Of a stretch of 64,000 nucleotides of DNA, positions 12,503-30,541 are shown piece by piece. This DNA comes from Desmodesmus armatus. Its lineage: Eukaryota > Chlorophyta > Chlorophyceae > Sphaeropleales > Scenedesmaceae. The position numbers and the translations under genes were made by a program. The notes under the pieces are model-generated. The model saw only the letters and a program-made list of their open reading frames with translations. It was not told the DNA's origin and did no database searches. The first letter of the stretch is position 1; each line of letters begins with the position of its first letter. The stretch covers positions 1 through 64,000 of the forward strand of contig VIIQ02000093.1 of NCBI GenBank assembly GCA_007449985.2, given 5' to 3'.

Positions 12503-14019
12503 CTAGGCAGCAACAGTGCTGCATCCACATGGTGATGGTGATGGGGTGTGAGGCGGGGTGAGAGTCAGCGGGTAGGTGCCATGTTTTGGCGGCATCGACA
12601 AAGCGCTGCTTGCATGGATTGGAAAGTCAGGCTGCCGTTGAGGACCACAAAGATGTTATGATTATGATGCATGATGGGCGGCAACTGATCGTGGTGAGCA
12701 GCCATTGCAGCGCACCAGATGGGCGGGTGGGGGGGGGGTGACTGTGTGTGGGGATGACTGTGTGTGAGTGATTGTCTATTGACGCTGATGTGGAGAGTAA
12801 GTCGAGGCTGAGAGGGGTGTGATCTGTGGCACAATCGATGCCCTCACCCCTCAACCAGAGTGTGTTGGAAGGGTTTGCGTGCACTGAGTCCTGTTCCACT
12901 TCTCGCGCCCGCGGGGTATGTGGGGATACGTGGGGACCTGATGACCCCTCTGTCGTCACGTATGGTCCTCTCCTTGACTGAGTGGCTGGCGTTTCATTTG
13001 TGAGCTCTCTTGCTGTGTGTGGGGTATCTGTGGTTGTGCATATGTGCAGGCTGCATGGCAGGACCGAGCCTGCCTCTCAGACTGGCATGCAGGCTGCAAC
13101 ATCGGCAGCTTCATCTCGTTTCGGTGTGACAATGTTTTGTTTACAGGAGCAGTGCTTGATCTTGTGGTTTGGTCCCGTACAGTCACAGGTGTGATGATGG
13201 CCAGCACTGCCAGTAGAATCAGAGGTTCTAGCCTGGCAGGGTTGTTCAGATGTCACTGGGCTGGTTGGATTGGTGTTTGGCACTTGATTGCAGGAGACCA
13301 GCCTTACATTTATGTAAGGCTTCCTGTGCACCTCAGGCTGCTAAGTAAAGGTGCAGTGCGAGATGCTCAATGGTTGCTCTCTGCAACACTTGAGTTAATG
13401 CTGTCTCCCTCTTTACAACGTCTACACTGTCCCTGAACCACAGGGTTTGTTGACACCACCATGGGGAGCAACTGTGGCCCACCGCAAAGTGGGACAAACA
13501 TGCGTTGGTACATCAATAGTGCAAAGCTAGGTTCCCCCATTCCCTTGGTCATCCGACAAGCTGTGCCACGTTGAATCCGTGCACCGCCGCATGACATGGT
13601 GGCACGTCATCTCTGCACGATTGTCACAATGACGATGTCACCTCCAGAAACATCATGTACACCTGGTGCTGTCGTCAACAATGCCAAGTGCCTCAACAGC
13701 ACGCATGCACAACACAAATGGTCAACTGATGCAAGGTACGTCAGGGTCAAGTCAGGGTCAGATTGCAGGTCACTGCAAAGTCAGATAGCATCTCTACTGC
13801 TCCAAAGGCGGTTGGGATTCAGCTGCAAATGGGCAGCTGTGACCCCACACGTATGTGTCAATGCACACATGACGTGATGCAATGCACATGATCAATCGGA
13901 GCAACACAACAAACTCAAACAAAGCCTCCAACAGCGGTGGTATCAGGGGGGCCAGCCCAGAAGCTTTCCCACCAATTATGCTCAGCAGGCAACAAACCAA
14001 CACAATACAGTACTTTTAT
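12503..14019. other. Convergent intergenic region, no gene seen
   Basis: This 1.5-kb spacer lies between the end of the SEC14 gene (+) and the end of the LEA-like gene (-). It holds a 9-bp G run near 12730 and a perfect palindrome at 13300-13321. I find no open frame with exon-like composition. Confidence 0.5.
13300..13321. terminator. Palindrome with TGTAA on both strands
   Basis: A 9-bp perfect stem with a 4-base loop contains TGTAA on the plus strand (13313-13317) and its complement TTACA (13304-13308). It sits about 810 bases after the SEC14 stop and about 700 beyond the LEA-like stop, so it could serve as a shared poly(A) signal for two converging transcripts. A second TTACA for the minus strand is at 13141-13145. 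Confidence 0.4.
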
Positions 14020-17000
14020 TCACGCCACAAGCACATTGGCAGCCTTGTCTGCAACAGCCTTGACCTTTTGGGCTGCCTTGCCAAGCAGCCCGTGCTGCCT
14101 GCTGCCGCTGCCATCAGCAGCGCTGGCCTGGTCAACCGCTTCCTGCACGCCCTCTGCCAGACTCTCCCCTGCTGCCTTGCCACCATGGACAGCATCATGA
14201 GCACCATGCCTTGCAGCATGACCTGCCTCCTTCCCTAGCTCGGTGGCAAACCCAGCCCCATAAGCAGCACCATCAACCACTGTGTCTGCTGCACCAGATA
14301 CGGCATCACCTGCCGCATCTGCTGCATCCTTCGCCATCCTGGCAGCTGGCTCAGCCTTGTGTGCAGCTTTGCGTGCGGTGTGCTGGGCTGCGTGCTGAGC
14401 ATCCTGCAGGACCTCCCTGGCTCCATGCCCAACCTCCCTTGCTGCCTCTGTGGTGAAGCCAGCTCCGTATGCAGCAGCATCAACTGCACCCCCTGCTGCA
14501 TCCCTTGCTGCATCTGCAGCAGCATCTGCAGCTTTCTGGGCCCTGTTTGCAGCCTGGGCTGCTACTGCTTCTGCCCGTCCTGCAGCATTGCTTGCTGCAT
14601 CACGCATGGCGTGCTGGCCCTTGTGCACAGCAGACTTGGCTGCATGCCCTGCCTCCTTGGAAGCTTCCGTAACAAAGCCTGTACCATGTGCTGCCGCATC
14701 TACAGTTGCCCCAGCTGCATCCCTTGTACTGTCAGCCACTGCATGCCCAGCATGCTTGACTGCCTCTGCACCCTTTCCTGCAACCGATCCTGCTGTGTCT
14801 GCCACATGCTGTGCAGCAGCTTCGGTGCCATGGGCAGCTTCCTTTCCTGCCTGAGCAGCAAAGCCAGCAGCAAAGGCCGCTCCATCAGCGACTACCTGTC
14901 CTGCACGGCCCACCTGATCCACTGCAGAGCCCAGTAGCTCCCCTGCCTTCTCTGCTGCTCCCTTCACACCAGCATGCCCCCAGTGCAGGGCCGCTTCTGC
15001 ACCATCCTCTGCGTGCTGGACACCGTGCTTTGCTGCATCCTGTGCGGCCTGCTGCGCAGCACTGGCAGCATCACCTGCGGTGCTGAGCACCTCCCTTGCT
15101 GCTCCTTCGACGTCAGCACCACCAGGAAGCTGAAGCTTGCCTGAGGGGCGGTGCATCTTGTACTGCAGGTGCTCAAGCTTATCTGCTGTGCCATACGCTT
15201 TGTCGGCACCGCTGTGCAGGACATCAGCACCAGCATCAAGCACGTCGCCAGCCAGGTCTGCCCCGGCAGCTGCTGTGCCTGCAACTGCCCCTGCAGCAGC
15301 ACCAACACCATGCTTCACAGCAGACCCAGCTGCGTGTGCTGTGCCTGCAGCCAGGTGTGCAGCCCCTGCTGCTGTGCTGGTCACTGCACTGCCAACACCC
15401 TTAGCTGTGTCTGCCACTGCACAAGCTGTGCCGACACAAACGTCAGCAGTCTTATGAGCAGCACCTGCTGCTGTGCTGGCAACCGCATGAGTGACTGCCT
15501 GGGCTGTGTCCTTCACTGCACATGCAGCACCAACGCACGTGTCTGCAACCATGTGTGCAGCCCCTGCTGCTGTGCCCGCCACGGCATCTGTGACTCCCTC
15601 AGCCACATCCTTTACTGCACATGCAGCACCCACGCATACATCGACGGTCTTCTCCACTGCTCCCACTGCTGCACCCACAGTTGCCTTAGCAGCATGCTCT
15701 GCTGCACCAGCAACAGCCTCGGCAGTGCCAACTGTCACATCAGCTAGCCCCTTGGCAACCCCAAAAGTTGCCCCTGCAGCAGCACCAGCTACATGCCCTG
15801 CTGCCTGTGCTGTGCCCACTGTTACATCCGCCAGGCCCTTCGCAGCAGCACCAGCTACATGCCCTGCTGCCTGTGCTGTGCCAACTGTCACGTCCTTTAC
15901 ACCCTTCACAGCCCCTACAGCTGCACTGGCTGTCTTCTGGGCAGCGTGCTGAGCTGCTTTGGCCGCTGCTTCAGCACCACCTGCAACAGCCTCTGCTGTC
16001 CCAACTGCCGCTTGTCCTGCAGCGCATGCAGCATCTGTGGCTGCATCACACACACCTGTCACAGCACCCTTCACCGCCCCGGCTGTATGCTTGACGGCTC
16101 CAACTGCCGCACGCTGAGCACCAACTGCCACTGCAGCAGCTCCCTGGACTGTCTCCACAGCAGCGCTCTTCACAGCCGCTGCCGATTCTGCTGCTGCCTG
16201 CGCAGCGGCTCTGGCAGCTGCTGCAGCATGGTCTGCTGCAGACATGCCCTCTGTTGCTGCTGCATACCCTGCTGCTCCTGCAGGCATACCAGCCACATCA
16301 GCTGTGTCCAGGGTTATGCTGTGCTGTAAGAGTTGCAGGGCCGCTGCCACACTGCTGAGCAGACCGTCTCTTGCCGCTGCTTCAGAAAGCAGCAACTCGG
16401 CAGCCGGCTCCTGCACACTCTTGTGACCCTTGTGGGTGTGGTGCAGCTTCAAAGGCATCCCAGAGCTCTCCTGTGGAAGCTTCTGCTGCTGTTGGGCCTC
16501 TAAAGCATCAGTAACTTGGGACAGCATCTGCCAGCTGTGAGCTTGGAGGGACTTTGCTGCCTGGAGCTTCTGCACCACTAAGCCCTGTAGCTGCTGCTGG
16601 AGCTGCTGCAGCTGCTCCTCCTGCTGCAGCAGCTGCTGCAGCTGCTGTAGGTGGTTGTGCATGGCCTCAGCTTCCTTCTTAGCTGTGGATCTGCTGACAC
16701 CGGGTTTGCTTGCAGCAGCTTTCAAAGCTGCTGCTGTTGCTTCCACATCAGACAGCACGGCTTCAGCAGCAGTCTGAATGTGGGGATGGCCGGTGTCTGA
16801 GTCTGCTGCAGGGCCGGGTGGGGCCTTGTGATCATGGCCACGGTGGAAGGGGCCTAGCTTGAGCCACTTGAAGGCGCCAGTGGCAGCAGCCTCCCTGTGT
16901 GGCCCCAGCTTCTCCCGTGCTGCATCTGACAGCTGCTCGCCAACATCACTCACAGCTTCCTTCACAGCAGCTGCTGGCTGCTGCAGGCTGCTGGCAACAT

Positions 17001-20000
17001 CCTTAGCAGCACTGGCAGTTGCATCTGACAGCTGCTGCCCGACACCTCTGACAGTGTCCTTCACAAGCCCAGCTGGCTGCTGCAGGGTGCTAGCAACATC
17101 AGCAACAGCACCCTTAGCAGCCTCAGCAGCTTCAGCAGGCTGCTGCAGAGCGCCACTGATCGCTCCCTTTACAGCCTCGACAGGATGCTGCAGGGTATCG
17201 CCAACCTGTTGCAGCAGGCCTGCAGCAGCATCCCTCACGTCGTGCAGCCCCTGATGCAACACTTCGGGCTGCAGGTGAGACAGCAGCCCATGGGCAGCTG
17301 TTGCGTTGGTACTGCTAGAGGCAGCAGGGGGTGCTGCCTGGGGGGTCTGCATGGGTGCTGAGGTGAGGTTAGCGCTGCTGTGTAGTAGGGAGTGCTTCAG
17401 GGCTGTGGGCATAGGCAGCCAACGGAGCGTCCTGGAGGAGCCTGCATAAAGCACAGCATGCAGCAGCAGGGTTGTTTGCCAAGCAAGTTGGTGCGTCAGC
17501 TGAGGTTCACTGAGGTGGTGCCTCTCGAGCACATCACCAACACTGTGTGCTTGCTCCTGAACGGGAAGAGTTTCTGAAGTGCATAGACAACCTCAGCACA
17601 CCAACCTCAGCAATGCATTGTGCAAATGCAGTGTGCTGTATGTGCCGTGCTTGAGCGCCCTTGGCAAATTCCAGCATGTGCTGTTCAACAGTGTTGTGAT
17701 GCCCTGCATTGTGCCAGCACGTCCTGGCCTAGGATACATCATAGCCTATGTGAGCGTGAGGCTCACGCTAGGTCAGTATCCACCTAAAGCCATCCTCACC
17801 TGCAGTCAGCAGGCTGGCCAGTGCCTGCCCAGCTGTCTGTGGCGCCTCGTGCACATCCAACGGAGTCGTAGCCATCCACACCCCGTCTCCAAACCGTCCG
17901 TTGTGCCTGGCGCCCAGCAGGGCTGCAGACAGCCGCCCCGTGTGTGCTGCTGGATGCTGTGCAGGGTACTGCTCTTGCCAGCGGCTGGTACGTGCTGATG
18001 TAGGGTGTGGCAGGGGGCTGCCTGGGATCTGGTCCTGCTGCCACTTTGTGCCGTTGTGCAGGATACGATCCAAGGTGTGCTGGGGCTCCTCCTGCTGTGC
18101 ATGCTGTCCTGCACCTCTGTGCTGGGATGCTGTGTGGCTGCTCAGCTGCTGCGCTGCTTTGATTGGCCCGCCAGCTGCATCAGCTGCCACGTCCTTAGCC
18201 CTTGTGCTGAGATCATGTGAGGCACTCCTGCCGAGACCCACCACGTGAAGCAGCTGGTGAGTCACCCTGCTGAAACCAGCCCCTGCATCTGCAGCAGCAG
18301 AGCGCAGGAAGCCTGTGACGCCCCTCTTCGAGGCTGCTGCTCGCCGGGCTGCAGCCTCCCCCTGTGCTTCTGCTGCGTGTTTGAGGTCTGCTGGGGTTGC
18401 AGCCACTGCATCAGCAGCATCCCCAACGGCTTCACGCAGCTTGTGCTCTGCGTGCTGAGCTGCTCCTTCTACGGAGTCCCTCGCAGCCGTGAGCAGAGAT
18501 GCTGCCTTGTCAGCAGCAGCCTGGGCAGCATCCCTTAGCCGACCAGCAGCGGCATCTGCAACCTCTGATGCAGTATCAGCAGCATGTGCGGCAGCTTGCT
18601 CACCGTCCCTGAAGGCAGTACCAGCGTGTGCTGATGCTGCATGGGCTGCTGCAGCTGCTTTGTCAGCTGCTGCGCGTGCAGCATCCGACATCCTGTCTGT
18701 GGCATGTGCTGCAGCATCTTCTCCCTGGTGGAAGGCCTCTGAAGCTTGCTGCTGTGTGTGATGCACTGCTGCTTGGGCAGCATCGGATGCATGGTGGACA
18801 GTGCTGGACAGCTCATGAGCCACACGTGCAGCATCCTGCTCCCCAAGCCGGAATGCTGCCTTAGTGTGCTCGCTGGGCTTGAGGGCATCTGCTGCATCTG
18901 TTGCCTTGTCCTGCAAGGTGTGGCTGAAGTGTGCAGCATCGCGCTCCCCGTGCCTGAAAGCTGCCTTTGCATGCCCGCTGGGCTGTGCTGCAGCATCAAC
19001 AGCATCTGCTGCTGTGTCTTGCACCTTGTGTGCGACATGGGCCGCTGCATGCTTAGCCCGCTCTGCTGTTGACCGGCCAGCATTCGTAGGGGCACTTGTG
19101 CGGCCAGTAAGCCTGCGCAGCCACCTGCTTCCCCACCCACCAGTACCCTCAACCTCCTGCTGCTTTCCTGCAACCCTGGCCTGTACCCTGTCCAGCACAC
19201 TCCCTGCATCACCCACAGTATCATGCAGGGCATCTGCAGCATGCGCAGCAGAGCCAAGGGCCCTGTCAGCTGCACCTGCTGCAGTGTCAGCTGCCTGCTG
19301 GGCTGCTGTCTTGCTGGCATCTGCAGCGTTCCCTGCATGCCCGGCAAGCTTACTGGCTACGTCCTGCACTGCATGCTGCACCCGCTCTACCACTCCCCCG
19401 GTTGCTGCAGCTGCCTCATGGCCCTTGTCCTGCATGGCCTGTGCTGCTTTGGAGGCAGCTGTGTGGGCGTCGGCAGAGAGGCCAGCAGCTGTGTCCCTGG
19501 CCCTGTCAGCAAGAGAGTCTTCGGGCAGTTCTGCATGGACTCTGTGCTGGGACCCTGCAACACACCAGCAGCAGAAGGAGGAGGAGGGGGGACAAGCGCA
19601 AAGGGGAAAAAAGCTTGGGTGACAGACCAATTCGTATTGCTTGGAAGCCTGGCAGTGCCATGCCGATAAGCATCCACCCTCCTGTAGAGCAGTGCGCAAC
19701 ACAGGGATGCTTGCTGTCAGTGCAAGGCGTGTAAAGGTTACTTAGTTACTCAGAAGCGACAGGCCCCAACCCTCCCTGGTATACGCTGTACGTACAGCGC
19801 TCACGCGTGTGAACCCGAGGACTGCTTCACCAGTGACTATCACTGGCTTGATGTTAGGGCTAGGGTTCAGGGTAGGGGGGAGGATATGTTGCTGCATAGC
19901 CTGTTGCACCCGCACCTTTGTAGGCATGCGCAGCTGGCATAGTGATGGTGCTGCTGGGCGCATGAGGCAGGTTCAGTTGATCTGCTGCAGGAACTGCATC

Positions 20001-23000
20001 ATCAGCAACAGGCATGCCCTCACCAAGCATTGGCGCCTCTGCAATGCTGTCTGTACTGCCAGCACGATGACGATGCTTTGTGTGCCGGTCTGCCCTGGTT
20101 TCAAGGCTGTCTGCTGTGCTGTGAGCTGCATCAGCCCCGCTTTGCAGGACATCAGCTGCTGTATCAAACACGGCAGCACCGGCGTGCTCAGCACCACCAA
20201 CAGTGGCATGGGCAGCATGGCTCACGGCTCCTGTAGCCCTGTCAGCAGCGTGTGTGGCTGCGTCTTTGGCCCCAGTAGCAGCATGCTTTGCAGCGGAAGC
20301 TGCAGCGTGGGGCGCGTCTGCTACCTTGTGTGCAGCAGATCGCACAGCATGCCCCACTGTGTGGGCAGCATCCCTGCCTGCAGCCTGTGCTGATAGGAGC
20401 TCGTCATGGGCAGCCCCTGCCGCATCAGAAGTCTTCTCGACTGCCTGATCGGCCCCATGCCGGAATGCTGCCTTGGTGTGCTGGCTGGGCTTGAGGGCAT
20501 CTGCCGCATCTGCTGCTTTGTCCTGCAAGGTGTGGCTGAAGTGTGCAGCATCGCGCTCCCCGTGCCTGAAAGCTGCCTTTGCATGCCCGCTGGCGTGTGC
20601 TGCAGCATCACGGACCGCTGCAGTGGCAGAGTCAACACTGCCTGCTGCTCGGTCCTTAGCTGCCTTGCCCAGGTCTGTTGCTGCATCAGTGGCACTCTGT
20701 GCGTGCTCGGCTGCTGTTGCTGCCGCATCAGCAGTGACATCATGCATGGCTTTTCCCGCCAATCTGACTGGGGCAGTTGCTGCATGCTTGACTTTGTCAG
20801 CCAGTGCTGTGAGGGCAGAAGCTGCAGCATGGCCCAGGCGCTCAGGGGCATGTGCAGTGGCAGATGCTGCGTGCTGGGCGGTATCTGCTGCGTGCTGAGC
20901 TGCACCCTTTGCAGCAGTGGCTGTGGAGGTGGCCTTGTCAGTCACAGCCTGTGTGGCATCTGCCAGCAGCATACCAGCATCCTGCACGTGTGCATGCAGA
21001 AAAGACAGCAGCCGCTGTGAGAAGACATGACACTGGGCGGGTATGCTGTTTCACAGCAGCGATGTCTTTCTGCCACGAGGGTTGAGCGCATGTTGCCCTA
21101 TGAACCTGGGGGTTGCCCTATAAACCTGTCTTGGCTCCTGACAGGGCGGTCAGGCTTGGCTGGCAGTGATTAGTAGCAGTAAATGGTGCCAAGTGGGAGC
21201 CGTGGTAAACACAGCGCCGTCCAAGTCTTGCTGTGCACGCAACATGAAGGGATGCTGTCCAGGACCCACGTGTGCACAGCCCCAAAACATCACTCTCATC
21301 TGAACCAACCCCTCGAACATTGTGGTATGCTCAAACATAGCTCAAGCGCACCACCAGCTCACCTGGACACGTCCAGTCCTTCCAGTGGTTCCATCCAAGC
21401 CGTACATGGTTGCCAGCTCAGCCTCACTCATCCTCATGACATGCAGGGAGTGCTGCATCTGCTGCTCAAGGTGCTGCAGCCGGCGGGTGTGGGACTCACG
21501 GGTGGCAAGCACAAAGAACTCCTCTGCCACGGCCTGCAGCAGCACATGCACAAACAAGAGCAAACAGTGTCAGGGCGTCAACAGGGTTCAACCCCAGTTA
21601 CAGAGGCACGCAGGTGTTGACGTAGGCCAGTGAACAACACTGGGCCGCCAGACGTGCCAAGGACCATGCGCACCAGCTCTGCAGGTTATCAGTGCAGAAT
21701 GCCAGGGTACAGGCCTATGCAGCTGTGGCAGAAATGCGGCAGCAAGCACAAGGGGCTGGTTGACTTGTTACATGGGTGACTGAGGCCTTTGCCTACCATA
21801 CGAAATGAGCTTCAGCACCCAGTAGCCTGACATCCCCCATAGCTCCTGTGAGCCCTGCACCTTACCTGCAGTGACTCCAAGCCCTCGTGTAGATCTTTGA
21901 TGTGTGCCGCACGCGCCTCCTTTAGTCCTGCAGGAGCCTCCTCATCATGATCACCACTGCCGTGCTGGGCTGCACCACTGCCGCTGTCACTACCAGCGTT
22001 GTCAGCGCCGTGGCCATGCCCCCTGCTGTGCGCAAGGCCAGACATAGTGCTAGCAGGGTGGACTGCCATGCTGGGTAGCTTCCGCACAACAGCAAGGATC
22101 CTCTTGACGTGGCTGAGTCTGTCATGCAGGTCGTGCTGAGCCCCTGTCCATGCATGGTCTGCAGCCGCTGCTGCCTTGTCGCCAGCAGCATGCAGGCCCT
22201 GTCCTGCATAGTCAGAAGCTGCCTGCGCAGTGTCCTGCACCATGTGAGCTGCGGTGCTGCCTGTGTGCTGAGCTGCCGCAGCGGTGTCTGTCACTGTGTC
22301 CTGCAGCTTGTGTGCGGTGTCTGACACGCCGTGCTGAACTGCAGAACCGGCGTGGCTGGCTGCATGTGCCGCATGCTTGGCAGCATCAGCAGCGGCTTCT
22401 CCAACCTTGAGCACGGGATGCAGGGTCCTCGATGCTGCGTCCTTTGCAGCCTGTGTGAGGAAGCCTGCTGTGTAAACGACCTGATCTGCGCCCTCAACCG
22501 CAGCATCCCTAGCAGCACGAGGCACGGCTGTTGCCGTATGTGCGGCCTGGTGGACTGCACCCCTGGCTGCCTCCGCAGCTTTGTCAGCGGTGGAAGCAGC
22601 CGCATCAGCGGCGCCTGCCGCAGCATCCTGCACGGAAGATGCTGCACGCGCAGTGCCATCGGCAGCGCTGTGCAGGGCATGCTCGGCAGCAGCACCTGCA
22701 CGGTGTGCACCTTGCTGTGCTGACTGCTCAACAGCAGCAGCAGTGTCCCTCGGCCTCTTACTGCCGACCAGCCTATGCCAGGCATGTTTGACGAGGTCAC
22801 TGGCTGACTGGTGTTCCTCAGGCGCTGTGGCAGGGCCGCTGCTGCTGCCTCCTGCTGCCTCAAGCCCTGTGATAAGGTGCTCCAAACAGGACAAGGACTG
22901 CTTGATTTCGTCAGCAGGGGTCAGGACGTTGTTGCTACCAGCCTCGGCAGCACCACAGCGCCCGGTGCTGCTGCTGTCACGGGAGTTCTGCTGGTCCTTG

Positions 23001-23980
23001 GCCTCTGCAGGAATCAGCTGCCGCAGCTGCTGTGCAACGCTGCGCAGAGATGCGACACCCTTCTGGCGCAGGTGTGCGCCCTCGCCAGACTGTGCAGGGG
23101 ATGCTGCAGGGGCCTGGTGCTGGTGCTGTGGGTGGGTCCCTTCGCCTGGGCTGAGGAGGGAGATGCCCCAGTCCCTGAGGTAGTTCTCAGATGCCTGGAA
23201 GGCTGACAGCGCCCTGTGCCAGCAGCAGCAGCAGCAGCATGTCCACCGAAGTATGAATAAAAAGCTGTCAGTGATGATCATATGCATGCGCAGCATGCAT
23301 GGAGGGGTTGTCAGTGGGTTTGAACGTTGATTCATGCACAGCCTTTAGCCTGCTAGCAGACCTGCTGTTTGGGACTCTCCTAAAGCTTTTCGAAGGCACC
23401 AACCCCAACACCCACCCTGCCTCATCACGTATGCTATCAAGTGCCTACCTCTTGAAGCCTTCCTCAGCATCAGAAGACAGGCCCAGGTTTGAAACTGCCT
23501 CTGTTGCCTGCTGGATCAGGCTAGTGGCCTGGCTGTAGGCCTCATGCAGAGCAGCGTCCTGACCGGCACCTGTGCTGCTGGAAGCGGGGGTCTGTTCGGC
23601 ATGTGAGCCTGCAGGAAAAGCACGGATTGAAGGTGTGGGCCCTTTTGATCAGGCACTGCAGTTGAGAGGCTCACCTCTCACCTGGGGCCCCGGGGGGGGG
23701 GGGGGGGGGGGGGGGGAGGCCACCATCACACCGGGCCTCTAGCCTGGCAAAAGAGCACTCTCAGTGTCCTACCTGCTGATGTGCCTGGGTCCAGCACGTC
23801 CCAGGTGCGTGGGTTGAGCACTCCAGCTGCCTGGCTTGCTGCCTGCTGCCAGCCTGGTGCTGCCGCGCAGACAGGGACCAATGTAGCCCAGCAAACCAGA
23901 ATTACAAGGGTGATATACATTGTTCTTTGAGCCCCTCTGTCGGGCTCCATGCCCCGCAGGGCGTGTCGCTTTCTAGCCAT
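14020..23980 (-). CDS. Giant secretory Ala-rich 11-mer-repeat protein, LEA group 3-like
   Basis: Exons on the minus strand: 23773-23980, 23449-23608, 21866-23213, 21363-21533, 19916-20981, 17800-19554, 14020-17441; they sum to 8,130 nt, 2,709 residues plus TGA, and every junction is in phase. Exon 1 gives a basic start and a hydrophobic signal (ITLVILVCWATLVPVCAAA), so the product should enter the secretory pathway. The body is almost only Ala, Asp/Glu, His, Lys, Thr, Val and Gly in amphipathic helices with 11-, 22- and 33-residue periods, as in LEA_4 and apolipoprotein-type proteins. A KAAFRHGERDAAHFSHTLQD block recurs in exons 5 and 6, and GAGFxTExxKEAGH-type blocks recur in exon 7 with a relative in exon 3, tying the exons into one protein. 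Cysteines in CVGxACAV blocks are unusual for LEA proteins. A role in desiccation protection, lipid-surface coating or the wall is inference. Confidence 0.75.
15370..15670 (-). repeat. 33-residue repeats (3 x 11-mer) with CxxxxC in exon 7
   Basis: Within exon 7 of the LEA-like gene three consecutive units of 33 residues share the pattern GxACAVxDxAxxVxxAVxxTA followed by AGAAHxxA. The first two end in a Cys-Val pair that starts the next CVGxACAV block; the third has lost that Cys. Coordinates are approximate. Just upstream in the protein, 22-residue units beginning GTAQAAGHVAGAA repeat twice. Confidence 0.75.
23692..23716. repeat. Poly-G run of 25 bases in an intron
   Basis: An uninterrupted G tract (C on the coding strand) lies in the first intron of the LEA-like gene, 56 bases before the end of exon 1 in plus-strand terms. 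It could form a G-quadruplex in DNA; its exact length is unlikely to be reliable. Confidence 0.9.
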
Positions 23981-24298
23981 TGCGGATTTGGCGCGTGTGA
24001 TCAGTTGTACGGTGGTAGAGATAGGTCACCAAGATGTGTGATGAATAAAGTTGGTGCAATAGCTACTGCTCCAAGTTGTGCGGTCATGCTTCGGCAATGA
24101 GTCAGCTTGTACGTAATACCTTGGATGACAAGAATAGGTCGACGACAAGGAACTTGATACTATACTTGATGTCAAGCGTGTCTTGTTGAAAGCATCGTTG
24201 GCCTGCTTCTTTCATCGGTTCACGCCGAAAGTTTGATGATCTGATCTCGCCCGACTGACCTTCTCGTGTCGCGTGCATCTTGCCGCACAGAGAGTGGC
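23981..24298. promoter_or_regulatory. Divergent promoter: LEA-like gene (-) / CSN1 (+)
   Basis: Only 318 bases separate the start codons of two genes read in opposite directions, so both promoters and 5' leaders must lie here or overlap. The stretch is less GC-rich than its surroundings. I see no element I can name with confidence. Confidence 0.5.
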
Positions 24299-30214
<5,916 letters not shown>

Positions 30215-30541
30215 TGGGTTGTGGTGTAGGACAGCAGCAAATGTTCGTTCTTTGGTGGCTACAGCAGATGTGTGGAGAGGATGTCATGGTTGATGCTGTG
30301 ACAACTTGTACTGCTTATTCTATGGTCACTTGTACCGGCACCACATGACGCACATCGGCCTCATTTGCTCCCGTTGAGATGAAAGCTGGCCAGGCAGCGG
30401 ATCTGTGCACCAAAGCAGTGTATCACGACGAAACTGCACGAGGTCAGATCGTAGTGATCAACGTCACAATTCACAGAATCCATTCCGCCAGTGCACCGTA
30501 AAAAGAAGGCACACTTTGCCGCGTGGTTTATGCTAAGAAAC
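30215..30541 (+). promoter_or_regulatory. CSN1 3' flank and fibrillin promoter region
   Basis: The 327-base spacer between two genes on the same strand. No TGTAA is present, so the CSN1 poly(A) signal must be a variant or lie inside the next gene. No exon is visible. Confidence 0.35.

Noticed and set aside
14359..17254. Plus-strand Cys/Ser-rich and Gln/Leu-rich frames opposite the LEA-like exon 7
   Set aside because: They are shadows of a codon-biased 3.4-kb exon; they lack splice support and family motifs.
19860..20987. Separate Ala-rich protein of 375 residues ending at 19860
   Set aside because: A donor at 19915 joins in phase to the next exon, acceptor and repeat content fit one long gene, and the final residues before the stop have unlike composition.
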